DNA of 64,000 bases from Sinimarinibacterium flocculans (GCF_003201205.1 NZ_QICN01000011.1:62001-126000); one strand, 5' to 3'; shown: positions 1 through 9,350, counted from the first letter of the stretch. Program-made: numbers and translations. Notes: generated by a model from the sequence alone, not told the origin.

Positions 1-46
1 CGGCGCGCGTCGTAGCTGCGGTTGCCGGACCGTGCATCAATAGCAC

Positions 47-976
47 GTGGACAGCCATCAATTCCAGCACGATCTGGGCGGAGGACACTGCGCGCATGTC
101 CATGCCTGGTTGCCGGCTTCGACGCCACGCGCGGCCGTGCAGATCGTGCATGGCATGGCCGAGCACGGCGCGCGGTATGCGCGGCTCGCCGCAGCGCTCG
201 CCGCGCAGGGCTTCGCAATCTACGCACCGGATCTGCCGGGACACGGTCGCAGCGTGCGCGAGGCCGCGGAACGGGGACACATCGCCGATCGTGACGGCTG
301 GCGCATGTCGCTGTCCGCCGTCAACGCCGTGCGGGGGGAGATCGAACGACGACATGCCGGGCTGCCGGTGGTCATGATCGGGCACAGCCGCGGCTCGTTC
401 CTGTTGCAGCACTATCTGTTCGAGCACGGCAACGGCCTGGCCGGCGCGGTGTTCTCCGCGGGAACGGCGACGATGGGCCCGCTGCGCGCGGTGGGCTTGG
501 CGCTGATGCGCATCGAGGCACGCCTGCTGGGTGCCGACCACCGCAGCGCGCTGGCCGAGGCGCTGACGTTCAAGGATTTCAACCGCCGTTTCAGACCCGC
601 GCGGACGGACTTCGACTGGCTGTCGCGCGACACGGCCGAGGTCGATGCCTATGTCCGCGATCCGCTGTGCGGGTTCCGCTGCTCGGCAGCGATGTGGATC
701 GAGCTGCTGGAAGCCGGCGGCCGCCTGAGCGAGGCCTCGCGACTCGCGCGCATCCCGAAGTCGCTGCCGGTGCTGCTGCTCAACGGCGCCGCGGACCCCG
801 CCTGCCGCTTCGCGGCGGGCGCGCAGGCGCTGGCGACGCTGTACCGGCACGCCGGCCTGACGGACGTCAGCCAGCACCTGTATGCCGACGGCCGCCACGA
901 GCTGTTCAACGACGTCTGCCGCGATCAGGTCACCGACGACCTGATCGCCTGGCTGCGAGCCCGGATACCCGGCTGA
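47..976 (+). CDS. Alpha/beta hydrolase, monoacylglycerol lipase / S33 type
   Basis: This 309-residue protein belongs to the Hydrolase_4 (monoacylglycerol-lipase-like) group of the alpha/beta hydrolase fold. The oxyanion-hole region reads HGMAEHGARY near residue 35, the conserved DLPGHGRS follows near 62, and the nucleophile elbow is GHSRG with Ser114. The acid and base are probably the Asp in NGAADP and the His in DGRHELF near the C-terminus. I see no signal peptide, so it is likely cytoplasmic and acts on lysophospholipids, monoglycerides or similar esters. The start is a GTG; no strong ribosome site precedes it. It ends 13 bp before the convergent receptor gene. The true substrate cannot be read from sequence. 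Confidence 0.85.
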   Translation: MDSHQFQHDLGGGHCAHVHAWLPASTPRAAVQIVHGMAEHGARYARLAAALAAQGFAIYAPDLPGHGRSVREAAERGHIADRDGWRMSLSAVNAVRGEIERRHAGLPVVMIGHSRGSFLLQHYLFEHGNGLAGAVFSAGTATMGPLRAVGLALMRIEARLLGADHRSALAEALTFKDFNRRFRPARTDFDWLSRDTAEVDAYVRDPLCGFRCSAAMWIELLEAGGRLSEASRLARIPKSLPVLLLNGAADPACRFAAGAQALATLYRHAGLTDVSQHLYADGRHELFNDVCRDQVTDDLIAWLRARIPG

Positions 977-989
977 ACCTCGCCGGCCC

Positions 990-3557
990 TCAGGACCCGA
1001 AGCGCAGCGTCACCGCCGCATACAGCTGCCGGCCGCTGGCCTGTTGCGCGAAGTAGGTGCCGGGAAAGAAGGTCGCATCGGTCACCTGGTTGAGTACGCG
1101 CTTGTCGGTGAGGTTGTTGGCGCCGATCGTGACCGACCAGCGCTCCATCACGTCCGACAGCGTGAAGCGCGCCGAGTAGCGCGTGTACGCGTCGACGCGA
1201 CTCGCGGGGTCGAGATCGGTGTCGGTGTACTGTTCGCCCTGGTAGAGCACGTCGCCGGCGAGCCGCCCGGTCAGCCCGAACACGGGGAAGGTGAGCATGG
1301 GCGTCAGCGTCGCGGTGGCCTTGGGCGCGAAGGCGATGGTGCGCCCGCCGAGATCCTGCTGGGCATCGAGCTGCAGCTCGCCGGTCTGCGGGTTGCGCAC
1401 CGGCGCCGGCGCGGCCGCATAGTCCTCGTACTTGGCATCGAGCAGGCCGACGGAACCCATGATCTGCAGCGGCGCGAACGGCGTCAGCCACAGGAAGTCG
1501 GCCTCGAGCCCGCGGGACTTCGCCGATGCGGCGTTGCTGACGTCGAAGAAGATGCCGTTGAAGGCGAGCACCTGCAGGTTGTCGAAGCGCGTCTCGTAGA
1601 CCGTCGCGTTCACGCGCAGGCTGCGGTCGAGCAGGGTTGCCTTGATGCCGAGCTCGAAGGTCTCGGCGTTCTCCGGTTCGAACTCGAGGTCTTCGCCGGT
1701 GAACGACAGCGAGTTGTAGCCACCGCTCTTGTAGCCCCGCGCATAGGAGGCGTAGAGGTTCACGCCGTTGTCGCCGAAGTACTGGATCACGAATTTCGGC
1801 GAGACGTCGGACTCGTCGCGTTCGAGACCGCGCTGCTCGTAGTTCTCGGCGCCGAGCAGCAGCGACATCACGCAGATCGGCAGGCCGAGCCGATCGAGCG
1901 TGCACTGGCGTGTGCCGAGCGAGTCGACGGTCTTTTCCTCGCGATTGATGCGGATGCCCGGCGTGATGGCCCAGCGCTCGGTGAGAAACCACGTCGCCTG
2001 ACCGAAGAAGGCCAGCGAGGAGACATCCTGCTCGTAGTCGAGCTGGTAGAAGTCCTCGCCGATCACCGGGCCGAGCAGGTTGCCGATGAGCGGGATGCCC
2101 GGCAGGCCGATGGGTCCGAACAGGTTGATGCCGCCGCCGCTGGCGAGCTGCAGGAAGTCGTCGGTCAGCAGGTACGCGCCGATGTCGCTGCCGGCCATGA
2201 TGCGCGCGAGCAGGGTGTAGCTGGACTCGTACCAGAACGCGCCGGCGACGAAATCGATCTCGCGGCCGAGACCGAACAGGCTGTCGGCGCGGGCGGCGAA
2301 GCGAAGCTCGGCGGAAATCTGCTCGTGGTCCTCGTGGTTGTCGAGCCGGGCGATGTCGGCGGGCGAGACGTCGAGCTCGTTGAGCTGGTCGATATGAAAC
2401 GTCGATCCGGCCAGCACCAGTGTCAGGCTGCTGTCGTGCAGGCCGCCGGCCACGGTCCCGAGATCCCAGCGCGTGTTCAGCGCCACCGTCTCCGATCCCT
2501 TCTCGATGAAGCCCGGCGTATCGGCCGAGGTATTGAAGTCGTAAGGATCGTCCTCGACGTCCGGGTCGTAGCTCTCCAGGAAGTTGCGCGTGTCGTCGTC
2601 GAGCTGCATCAGCTGGAACGGCCAGAACGCGGCCTCGGTATCGGAGATCTGCGCGGTCAGCTCGGAGGTCACGTTCGGCAGCGGGTACAGCAGCAGCTTC
2701 AGACGACCGGCCTTCTGCGTCAGCTTCTCTTCCTCGCGATCGAGAAAGCCGTTGTACAGCTCGCCGTCCTCGCTGCGGTACAGGCCGGCGACACGCAGGC
2801 CGCCCCAGTCGCTGAACATGCCGCCCGCACCGCCCTCGACGCGGTGCGCGTTGTCGCTGCCGTAGCTGTAGCGTCCGTCGGCCTCGAAGAAGTTGCCGGG
2901 CCGCTTGCTGGTGACATTGAACACGCCGGCGATGGTGTTCTTGCCGAACAGCGTACCCTGCGGCCCGCGCAGGACCTCGACGCGATCGACGTCGAACATC
3001 GATTCGGTGAAGTAACCGGGGCGGCCGAAGTAGATCTCGTCCTGCACGAAGCCGACCGAGCTTTCGAAGCTCGGATTGAAGGCATTGGTGCCGAAGCCGC
3101 GGATGAACAGCTGCGGCGAACCGAGATCGTCGGCATCGACGCGCACGTTCGGCACGTAGGCGGCGACCTCGGCGAGATCGACGGCATTGGTCATCTGGAT
3201 GAAGGCGCCGTCGACCGCGGTCACCGAGATCGGCACGTCCTGCAGCGACTGCTCCTTCTTCTGCGCGGTGACGACGATCTCCTCGATCTGCGTCGCGCGC
3301 GGCGGCGGCGCGGCAGCCGGCTGCGCGACCGGGGTTTGCAGCGGCTCGACCGCGATCGTCGACAAGGCTTCGGGCGGCGTCGGCGCGGCGGTCTGCACGT
3401 CCGCGCGCGGCGCGACGGCTTCCCCGCGCGGTTCGGATTCAGCGGCGGGCTCGTCGGCGAACAGCGCGTCGAGAAAGTCGTCGTCCGCGCTCTGCGCGAA
3501 CGCGGCGCCCGCACTCGACAGGGACGCGGCTGCGGCTACGATCATCCAGTGTTTCAT
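990..3557 (-). CDS. TonB-dependent outer-membrane receptor
   Basis: This 855-residue protein has a cleavable signal peptide (cut near AFAQ, residue 22), an unusual stretch of about 70 residues rich in Ala, Pro and Glu, and then a TonB-box/plug start reading EEIVVTAQKKEQSLQDVPIS. The plug contains the usual RGFG and VEVLRGPQGTLFGKN segments. The rest is a 22-strand barrel ending in a short aromatic-containing strand, as in the family. It should import a substrate across the outer membrane using TonB energy; the substrate is unknown. The plug style (QDVPISVTAV) is typical of receptors for organic compounds as well as siderophores. The gene starts one base after the stop of the tetR gene, so the two are very likely co-transcribed. 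Confidence 0.93.
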   Translation of the reverse strand: MKHWMIVAAAASLSSAGAAFAQSADDDFLDALFADEPAAESEPRGEAVAPRADVQTAAPTPPEALSTIAVEPLQTPVAQPAAAPPPRATQIEEIVVTAQKKEQSLQDVPISVTAVDGAFIQMTNAVDLAEVAAYVPNVRVDADDLGSPQLFIRGFGTNAFNPSFESSVGFVQDEIYFGRPGYFTESMFDVDRVEVLRGPQGTLFGKNTIAGVFNVTSKRPGNFFEADGRYSYGSDNAHRVEGGAGGMFSDWGGLRVAGLYRSEDGELYNGFLDREEEKLTQKAGRLKLLLYPLPNVTSELTAQISDTEAAFWPFQLMQLDDDTRNFLESYDPDVEDDPYDFNTSADTPGFIEKGSETVALNTRWDLGTVAGGLHDSSLTLVLAGSTFHIDQLNELDVSPADIARLDNHEDHEQISAELRFAARADSLFGLGREIDFVAGAFWYESSYTLLARIMAGSDIGAYLLTDDFLQLASGGGINLFGPIGLPGIPLIGNLLGPVIGEDFYQLDYEQDVSSLAFFGQATWFLTERWAITPGIRINREEKTVDSLGTRQCTLDRLGLPICVMSLLLGAENYEQRGLERDESDVSPKFVIQYFGDNGVNLYASYARGYKSGGYNSLSFTGEDLEFEPENAETFELGIKATLLDRSLRVNATVYETRFDNLQVLAFNGIFFDVSNAASAKSRGLEADFLWLTPFAPLQIMGSVGLLDAKYEDYAAAPAPVRNPQTGELQLDAQQDLGGRTIAFAPKATATLTPMLTFPVFGLTGRLAGDVLYQGEQYTDTDLDPASRVDAYTRYSARFTLSDVMERWSVTIGANNLTDKRVLNQVTDATFFPGTYFAQQASGRQLYAAVTLRFGS

Positions 3558-3558
3558 C

Positions 3559-4218
3559 TCAGCTCTCCGGGTCCAGCTCGCGGGGCCGGTATCCGGCCTG
3601 CGCCGCCAGTGCTAGCAAAAGGCGATCCGTTTCGGCGGCAAGCTCGGCGGCCACGCGCTTTGGCCGGGGCGAGGTGGCGATCGTGATCGCCGCCTGCAGG
3701 ATGGCGCCGAGCAGCAGGGTGGCGAGCGCCGACAGCGACGCCGGCGCCAGCTCGCGCCGGTCGACGGCGTTCTGCAGCCCTTCGACGACGATCTGCCGGG
3801 CGATCGCCGTGTCGGTCTCGTGCCAGGCCGCCCAGCCGAGCGCGGCCGGTGCGACGACGTAGACCATGCGCCCGTAGCGCGGCCGGGTGCACAGCTCGAA
3901 GCAGGTGCGTGCCCCGAGCTGCACCATGCCGAGCGGCGTGTCCGCGGTCAGCGCGCGTGCACGCACGATCTCGCCCATCTCGCGGTCGATGGATTCGAAC
4001 ACTTCCCGGAAGATCCCGAGCTTGTCGGCGAAGTGGTGATAGAACGCGCCCTTGGTGACGGCTGCCGCGGCGACGATGCGATCGACACTGACGGCGTCGA
4101 AGCCGTGCGTCACGAAGAGCTTTTCGGCCGCGCGCAGCAACCGCCGGCGCGTCATGTCGCCGCGCGTCTGGCGTCGTCGCTGTGCAGACGGGGCGGCTGG
4201 CTGATCCAATCTTCCCAT
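3559..4218 (-). CDS. TetR/AcrR-family transcriptional regulator
   Basis: This is a 219-residue repressor with the TetR helix-turn-helix at about residues 22-68 (TRRRLLRAAEKLF, then VTKGAFYHHFADK) and a C-terminal all-helical ligand domain. It lies upstream of the receptor gene with a 1-bp gap and is divergent from the cytochrome/flavoprotein operon. An inverted repeat at 4228-4244, just outside the start codon, is the obvious operator, so autoregulation and control of the divergent operon are likely. A second in-frame ATG (residue 22, at 4155) could be the real start, because the first ATG overlaps the -35 of the divergent promoter. The ligand is unknown. Confidence 0.9.
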   Translation of the reverse strand: MGRLDQPAAPSAQRRRQTRGDMTRRRLLRAAEKLFVTHGFDAVSVDRIVAAAAVTKGAFYHHFADKLGIFREVFESIDREMGEIVRARALTADTPLGMVQLGARTCFELCTRPRYGRMVYVVAPAALGWAAWHETDTAIARQIVVEGLQNAVDRRELAPASLSALATLLLGAILQAAITIATSPRPKRVAAELAAETDRLLLALAAQAGYRPRELDPES

Positions 4219-4245
4219 TGACGCAAAACATACCCGGAGTATGTA
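4218..4245 (+). promoter_or_regulatory. Sigma-70-type promoter with embedded TetR-type operator
   Basis: A -35 TTGACG (4218-4223) and a -10 TATGTA (4240-4245) are separated by 16 bp. The spacer and -10 carry the inverted repeat ACATAC-N5-GTATGT (4228-4244). A repressor bound there would block polymerase on the rightward operon (cytochrome, flavoprotein, PLP enzyme) and also the leftward tetR start. The same arrangement recurs at 30892-30919. The promoter is read from sequence alone. Confidence 0.6.
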
Positions 4246-4309
4246 ATTTGGGACAGTAGGAAATTCAGCCGGTGTAAGCTGGCACGGACCTGAGCGGGGG
4301 ACATCGAAG

Positions 4310-4669
4310 ATGCGTATGCATTCGGCACTGTCGGCACTCGTGTGCGCGGGAACCGCGCTGCTGGCCGCCTGCGATTCCGCCCCGCCACCACCGGCTGCAC
4401 CGCCAGCGGCAACGGCCGCCGCGCCCGCCGACCCCGCGGTCGTGCGGCTCTATTCGCAGACCTGCCGGGGTTGCCACGACCCGATGGCACGCACCGGAGC
4501 GCCCGCCACCGGCGACCGCGAAGCCTGGGCGCCGCGCCTCGCGCAGGGCATGGACGTGCTGGTCGAGCACACCATCGGCGGCTATCGCGGCATGCCGCCG
4601 ATGGGCGCATGCATGGACTGCGGCGAAGAGGATTTCGCCGCGCTGATCCGCTACATGTCCGGTCAGTAG
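4310..4669 (+). CDS. Cytochrome c5-like monoheme lipoprotein
   Basis: This 119-residue protein starts with a lipoprotein signal whose lipobox LLAAC puts the lipidated Cys at residue 21, followed by a Pro/Ala-rich tether. One heme site is present: CRGCH (Cys52, Cys55, His56). The C-terminal MPPMGACMDC segment supplies the methionine ligand and the Cys pair typical of cytochrome c5. It should be a membrane-anchored periplasmic electron carrier. The flavoprotein gene begins 7 bp downstream, so the cytochrome probably accepts electrons from that oxidoreductase; this pairing is inferred from gene order only. Confidence 0.88.
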   Translation: MRMHSALSALVCAGTALLAACDSAPPPPAAPPAATAAAPADPAVVRLYSQTCRGCHDPMARTGAPATGDREAWAPRLAQGMDVLVEHTIGGYRGMPPMGACMDCGEEDFAALIRYMSGQ

Positions 4670-4676
4670 GCGCACG

Positions 4677-6086
4677 ATGAATCGCCGCGACTTCCTGATC
4701 AGCTCGCTCGCCGCAGCCGGCGGCGTCGGCCTCGCCGCCTGCGACGATCATGGCGCCTCGAACATGCCGAAGGCACCGATGCCGACCACCGGCCCCGACG
4801 GCAGGCGTCTGCTGCCCTGGCAGAACTGGTCGGGATACCAGCACGCACTGCCGGCCGAACGGCTGGCGCCGCAGGACGAGGAGGAGCTCGCCGCGCTGCT
4901 GCAGCACTCGCCGGCACCGATCCGCCCGGTGGGCGCGGGGCACTCGTTCGCAGCACTGGTGCCGACACAGGGCTCGCTGCTGTCGCTGCGCAACTTCGGC
5001 GGCCTGAAGGCGCACGACGCTGCGAGCCTGACGGCAACGCTGGGGGCCGGCACGCGACTCGGCGACGTCGGCCCGATGCTCGACGGCGTCGGCCAGGCCC
5101 TCGCGAACATGCCGGACATCGACTCGCAGACGATCGCCGGTGCGATCGCCACCGCCACGCACGGCACCGGCCGCGCACTCGGCGCGCTGCACAGCTACGT
5201 CACCGGCCTGCGGCTGGTCACGCCGCGCGGCGAGGTGATCGACTGCAGCGCCGAGCGCAACCCGGAGGTGTTCGCCGCGGCACGTGTCTCGCTCGGCAGC
5301 CTCGGCGTGATCACCGAGGTGACGCTGCGCAACGTGCCGACGCACAAGCTCAAGCGCAGCGTCTGGCTCGAGCCCCTGGACCAGCTGCTCGAGCGCTTCG
5401 ACGAACTGGCACGCCAGCATCACAGTTTCGAGATCTACTACCTGCCGTTCTGCAGCAGCGCGGTCGCGATCGCCATCGATCCGACCGACGAGCCGATCTC
5501 GCCGCGCGGCGAGGAGCAGGACAACGACGCCGTGATGCAGATGAAGCAGGCGCGCGACTGGCTGAGCTGGTGGCCGGGGCTGCGCCGGCGCGTGCTCGAC
5601 CTGGCGACGCAGGACTTCAAGCCCGAAGAGGCAGTCGATCTGTGGTACCGCATCTTTCCGTCGAGTCGCGAGGTGCGGTTCAACGAGATGGAGTATCACT
5701 TCGACGCCGATGCGCTGCTCCCGGTCTTTAAGGAAGTGCGCAAACGCATCGAAGCGCAGCATCACGAGGAGTTCTTCCCGATCGAGCTGCGCGTCGTCCG
5801 CGGCGACGATGCTTGGCTGAGCCCGTTCCAGGGCCATGAGGTCTCAGGCTCGATCGCGGTTCACCGCTATCACGCCGAAGACCCGCTGCCTTACTTCGCC
5901 GACATCGAACCAATCTACCAACCGTACGAGGGCCGCCCGCACTGGGGCAAGATGCACACGCTCACACCGGCACAGCTCGCGGGCCGCTATCCGCGCTGGG
6001 CGGACTTTCTCGCCGTGCGCGCGGCGCTCGATCCGGAAGGGCGCATGCTCAATCCCTATCTGCGCACGCTCTTCGGCCTCGCATGA
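4677..6086 (+). CDS. FAD-dependent D-arabinono-1,4-lactone/L-gulonolactone oxidase-like protein, Tat-exported
   Basis: The 469-residue protein opens with a twin-arginine motif (RRDFL, Arg3-Arg4) and a lipobox-like LAAC (Cys22). A FAD_binding_4 domain follows, in which GAGHSF (His89) corresponds to the histidine that carries covalent FAD in aldonolactone oxidases. ATATHGTG and SLGVITEV are also family-typical, and the C-terminal ALO domain ends in the conserved HWGK. It should oxidise a sugar lactone or polyol at the periplasmic face. The next gene overlaps it by 4 bp (ATGA) and a cytochrome c lies just upstream, so it may act as a dehydrogenase passing electrons to cytochrome and not to oxygen. 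The substrate is unknown. Confidence 0.88.
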   Translation: MNRRDFLISSLAAAGGVGLAACDDHGASNMPKAPMPTTGPDGRRLLPWQNWSGYQHALPAERLAPQDEEELAALLQHSPAPIRPVGAGHSFAALVPTQGSLLSLRNFGGLKAHDAASLTATLGAGTRLGDVGPMLDGVGQALANMPDIDSQTIAGAIATATHGTGRALGALHSYVTGLRLVTPRGEVIDCSAERNPEVFAAARVSLGSLGVITEVTLRNVPTHKLKRSVWLEPLDQLLERFDELARQHHSFEIYYLPFCSSAVAIAIDPTDEPISPRGEEQDNDAVMQMKQARDWLSWWPGLRRRVLDLATQDFKPEEAVDLWYRIFPSSREVRFNEMEYHFDADALLPVFKEVRKRIEAQHHEEFFPIELRVVRGDDAWLSPFQGHEVSGSIAVHRYHAEDPLPYFADIEPIYQPYEGRPHWGKMHTLTPAQLAGRYPRWADFLAVRAALDPEGRMLNPYLRTLFGLA

Positions 6087-7375
6087 ACCGCAGACGCCGC
6101 CTGCTGCTCGGGGCCGCCGTGGCCGCGCCACTGGCTGCCGTCGTCGCCGCAAAGCCGCGCGCGCGCGCCGGTGCCCACGACGCCTACTTCCGCGCACTGC
6201 AGTCGGCGCTGGCCGACGCCGGCCTGATGCGCCCGACGCTGGTCATCGACCGCGCCCGTCTGCAACACAACCTCGCACGCCTGCAGGCCAACCGTCCGCG
6301 CAACTTCGCCTACCGCATCGTCGCCAAGTCGCTGCCGAGCCTGCCGCTGATCGAGACCGTGCGCCGCGCGACCGGGACCGATCGCTTGATGGTCTTCCAT
6401 CAGCCCTTCCTCAACCTCGTCGGCGAACGCATGCCCGATGCGCGGGTGCTGCTCGGCAAGCCGATGCCGGCGGGCGCCGTGACGCGCTTCTTCGCCCACC
6501 ACCGCAATCCGGCCTTCGACCCCTCGGCGCGGATCGAGTGGCTGGTCGATACCCCCGTGCGCATCGCCGAGTACGCGGAGCTGGCGCGCGCGCGCGCCGC
6601 CGAGGGCCTGGGGCCGATGCGGCTGAACTTCGAGATCGACGTGGGCCTGCACCGCGGCGGCCTGCGCGACGGCCGCGCCGTCGCCGAGGCGCTGCGCGCC
6701 GTGCAGGCGGAACCCTCGCTGCGCTTCTCCGGGCTGATGGGCTACGAGGCACATGCCTCGAAGATGCCGGGCCTGCTCGGCGGCCCGCGCGGCGCGCTCG
6801 ACCGGGCGATGCAGGCGTATGCCGAAGCGCTGGGTGCCGTTCGCGAAACGCTCGGCGACACCTTCGACGCCAGCGCTCTGACGCTCAATGCCGGCGGCAG
6901 CTCGACCTACGCGATGTACGACGGCAGCGAGCCGTGCAACGAGCTGGCGATGGGCTCGGGCCTGGTCATGCCGACCGACTTCGACGTGCCGTCGCTGGCC
7001 GATCACCAGCCGGCGTCCTACATCGCGACCCCGGTGCTCAAGGCGCTCGACCGCACCGAGATCGCCGGCATCGAGTCGCTGACCGGCCTGTTCCGCGCCT
7101 GGGACCCGAACACCGCCCGCGCGTTCTTTCTTTACGGCGGCTACTGGCTGGCCGACCCGGTGTCGCCGCCGGGCCTGCAGCGCAACGCGATCTGGGGCCA
7201 CTCGACCAACCAGGACCTCTACAACGGATCGGTCGACGTCGAACTCGCCGTCGGCGATCACGTCTTCCTGCGCCCGCATCAGAGCGAGTTCGTGTTCCTG
7301 CAGTTCGGCGACATCGCCGTCTACGACGACGGGCGCATCGTCGAGACCTGGCCGGTGTTCACGCAGGGCGCGTGA
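6083..7375 (+). CDS. DSD1/D-threonine-aldolase-like PLP enzyme with Tat-type signal
   Basis: This 430-residue protein has an alanine-racemase-type N-terminal barrel and a D-serine-dehydratase-like C-terminal domain. The Schiff-base lysine is probably Lys82 in YRIVAKSLPS, and the glycine-rich NAGGSST segment near residue 275 fits the phosphate-binding region. The N-terminus (NRRRRLLLG followed by an Ala/Val-rich core) looks like a Tat signal, which would export the enzyme already folded with PLP. The C-terminal metal-site region reads RPHQSEF, so the His is present but the partner residue of D-threonine aldolases appears changed. It is translationally coupled to the flavoprotein gene. Reaction and substrate are not known. 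Confidence 0.82.
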   Translation: MNRRRRLLLGAAVAAPLAAVVAAKPRARAGAHDAYFRALQSALADAGLMRPTLVIDRARLQHNLARLQANRPRNFAYRIVAKSLPSLPLIETVRRATGTDRLMVFHQPFLNLVGERMPDARVLLGKPMPAGAVTRFFAHHRNPAFDPSARIEWLVDTPVRIAEYAELARARAAEGLGPMRLNFEIDVGLHRGGLRDGRAVAEALRAVQAEPSLRFSGLMGYEAHASKMPGLLGGPRGALDRAMQAYAEALGAVRETLGDTFDASALTLNAGGSSTYAMYDGSEPCNELAMGSGLVMPTDFDVPSLADHQPASYIATPVLKALDRTEIAGIESLTGLFRAWDPNTARAFFLYGGYWLADPVSPPGLQRNAIWGHSTNQDLYNGSVDVELAVGDHVFLRPHQSEFVFLQFGDIAVYDDGRIVETWPVFTQGA

Positions 7376-7390
7376 CCGGCCGGCTGGCCG

Positions 7391-8533
7391 CTACACGACG
7401 CCGGTCTTGCGCAGCGCGTCGATGTCCGCACCCGCGAAGCCGAAATCGGCGAGCACTTCGTCCGTATGCTCGCCGCGCGCCGCCGGCGGCCGCTGCACCT
7501 CGCCGGGCGTGCGGCTGAAGCGCGGGGCCGGGGCCGGCTGCACCACACCGTCGATCTCGACGTAGGTTCCGCGTGCCTTGTTGTGCGGATGCTCTGGCGC
7601 TTCGTCCCAGTCGAGCACCGGCGCGAAACAGCAGTCGGTGCCTTCGAGCAGCGCACACCATTCGTCGCGTGTCTTCGTGCGGAACAGTGCCGCGATGCGC
7701 GGCTTGAGCGCGGTCCACTGCTTCGGGCTCAGATGCTGGCTCATGTCGATGCCGTCCAGTCCGACCTTTTCGCAGAACAGCTTGAAGAAGTGCGGCTCCA
7801 GCGCGCCGAGCGCGACGGCCTTGCCGTCGGCACAGGTGTAGCAGTCGTAGAAATGCGTGCCGCCGTCGAGCAGGTTCGAGGCGCGGCGGTTGCTCCACAA
7901 TCCGCCGGCCTTCATGCCGACGATAATCGAGCTCAGCAGCGCCGTGCCGTCCGTCATCGCGGCATCGACGACCTGGCCCTTGCCCGAGCGCTGCGCCTCG
8001 AGCAGCGCGCAGACCATGCCGAACGCCAGCAGCATGCCGCCGCCGCCGTAGTCGCCGATCATGTTCAGCGGCACCGGCGGCGGCTCGTCGGCGCGGCCGA
8101 TCGCGTGCAGCACGCCGGTGATCGCGATGTAGTTCAGGTCATGCCCCGCGGCCTTGGCCAGCGGCCCGGTCTGGCCCCAGCCGGTCATGCGCCCGAAGAC
8201 GAGTCGCGGATTGCGCGCGAGACAGACCTCGGGCCCCAGGCCCAGCCGCTCCATCACGCCCGGGCGAAATCCCTCGAGCAGGGCGTCGGCCTGCTCAAGC
8301 AGCTTGAGCAGCAGTTCGGTGCCGTCGGGGTGCTTCAGGTCGACCGTGATCGAGCGGCGTCCGCGCGTCGTGACGTCGAAACGCGGATGCGCGAAGCCGA
8401 TCGGCGCCTGCGACGCCTTGGCCTCCACGCGGATCACCTCCGCACCCATGTCCGACAGCATCATCGCCGCGAACGGCCCGGGGCCGATGCCGGCCATTTC
8501 GATGATTTTCAGTCCCTGCAACGGTCCGGCCAC
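7391..8533 (-). CDS. CaiB/BaiF-family alpha-methylacyl-CoA racemase-type enzyme
   Basis: This 380-residue protein matches family III CoA-transferases/racemases from end to end ([20 protein letters not shown] at the N-terminus). It keeps the racemase residues known from mycobacterial MCR: His131 in AGHDLNYI and Asp161 in IGDYGGGG. That favours 2-methylacyl-CoA epimerisation over CoA transfer. The reaction lets branched-chain fatty-acid or sterol side-chain acyl-CoAs of the wrong stereochemistry enter beta-oxidation. It converges with the PLP enzyme gene (15-bp gap) and stands alone otherwise. A sterol-desaturase-like gene lies 1.4 kb away, but a link is speculative. Confidence 0.88.
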   Translation of the reverse strand: MAGPLQGLKIIEMAGIGPGPFAAMMLSDMGAEVIRVEAKASQAPIGFAHPRFDVTTRGRRSITVDLKHPDGTELLLKLLEQADALLEGFRPGVMERLGLGPEVCLARNPRLVFGRMTGWGQTGPLAKAAGHDLNYIAITGVLHAIGRADEPPPVPLNMIGDYGGGGMLLAFGMVCALLEAQRSGKGQVVDAAMTDGTALLSSIIVGMKAGGLWSNRRASNLLDGGTHFYDCYTCADGKAVALGALEPHFFKLFCEKVGLDGIDMSQHLSPKQWTALKPRIAALFRTKTRDEWCALLEGTDCCFAPVLDWDEAPEHPHNKARGTYVEIDGVVQPAPAPRFSRTPGEVQRPPAARGEHTDEVLADFGFAGADIDALRKTGVV

Positions 8534-8609
8534 GTCGGTTCACCCCCTGTTCGATGTGTCGCCGGATTATGCCGGTCGCGCGAAATCCGCGACCGCGGAC
8601 TCCGAAAGC

Positions 8610-9350
8610 TCAGCTCGCGCGCTGGGCCGGCGAGACGGTGATCACGGGGCCGGTCGGCAGGCCCGTCGGCGAGCCGCCCGCCGGCTCGCGCGAGACGGCG
8701 AGCGTCGGCCGCGCGGGCATCGTCAGGCCGCGCGGCATCGGCATCTCGGCGTCGCCGTCGGCCGGCATCACGCCGAGCGAGCGCGGCTGACCGTCGTCGC
8801 CGAGCACCCACAGCTCAAGGCTCTCGCGCGCCCGGTCGAGCGGAAAACGGCCGGCCCCGGTGATGCGGATCAGCCGGCGCTCCGGCGACAGGGTCACCAG
8901 CCACTGCGCCTCGCTTTCGCCCGGGCGCAGCAGGGCGACATACGGAAGCGGCTGCACCACCGGCACCTCGACGCGCACGATCTGCACCGGCGGTGGCGGC
9001 CGGTCGAGTTCGCGCACCAGGCCGACCGCGAGCACGGCGCAGGCGGCCGTCGCCAGCAGCGCCCAAGTCCGCCACAGGCGCAGGCGGCGTTCGGCGGTCG
9101 TCGGCAACGATGTGGTCTTCGATGCGTTGATCTGACGGTCGATCGCCGTCCAGACCCGCTCGTGCGGCGCCTGCGGGACGAAGCCGTCCTGCAGCGGCGC
9201 CAGCCGCTGCTCCCACCATCGCACCTGCTCGCGCAGGTCGGCGCGCGCCGCCAGCAGTTGCTCGAAGCGACGCCGTGCGCGGCCTTCGAGCGTGCCGAGC
9301 ACATAGGCGGCGGACAAGGCCTGCTTGAGTCGTGGTCGTTCGATCCTCAT
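8610..9350 (-). CDS. RskA-type anti-sigma factor
   Basis: A 246-residue single-pass membrane protein. The short N-terminal cytoplasmic part (YVLGTLEGRARRRFEQLL near residue 16) matches the anti-sigma-K class, the transmembrane helix lies near residues 95-115 (LLATAACAVLAVGLV), and the remainder is periplasmic and ends in the Pro/Ser-rich tail typical of RskA. I chose the ATG at 9350 because it overlaps the stop of the sigma gene by 4 bp (ATGA), the usual arrangement for translational coupling. It should hold the sigma factor at the membrane until a signal triggers its proteolysis. Confidence 0.85.
   Translation of the reverse strand: MRIERPRLKQALSAAYVLGTLEGRARRRFEQLLAARADLREQVRWWEQRLAPLQDGFVPQAPHERVWTAIDRQINASKTTSLPTTAERRLRLWRTWALLATAACAVLAVGLVRELDRPPPPVQIVRVEVPVVQPLPYVALLRPGESEAQWLVTLSPERRLIRITGAGRFPLDRARESLELWVLGDDGQPRSLGVMPADGDAEMPMPRGLTMPARPTLAVSREPAGGSPTGLPTGPVITVSPAQRAS

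Noticed and set aside
1044-3686. An 880-codon open frame on the plus strand opposite the TonB receptor gene.
   Set aside because: It is a shadow of the GC-rich receptor gene: its composition is all charged and Ala/Val/Gly with no domain, while the minus-strand product matches a receptor from signal peptide to last strand.
7391-8533. Reading the CaiB-family protein as a CoA transferase.
   Set aside because: The His131 and Asp161 positions match the racemase branch, so I call it racemase-type. This could be wrong for distant members.
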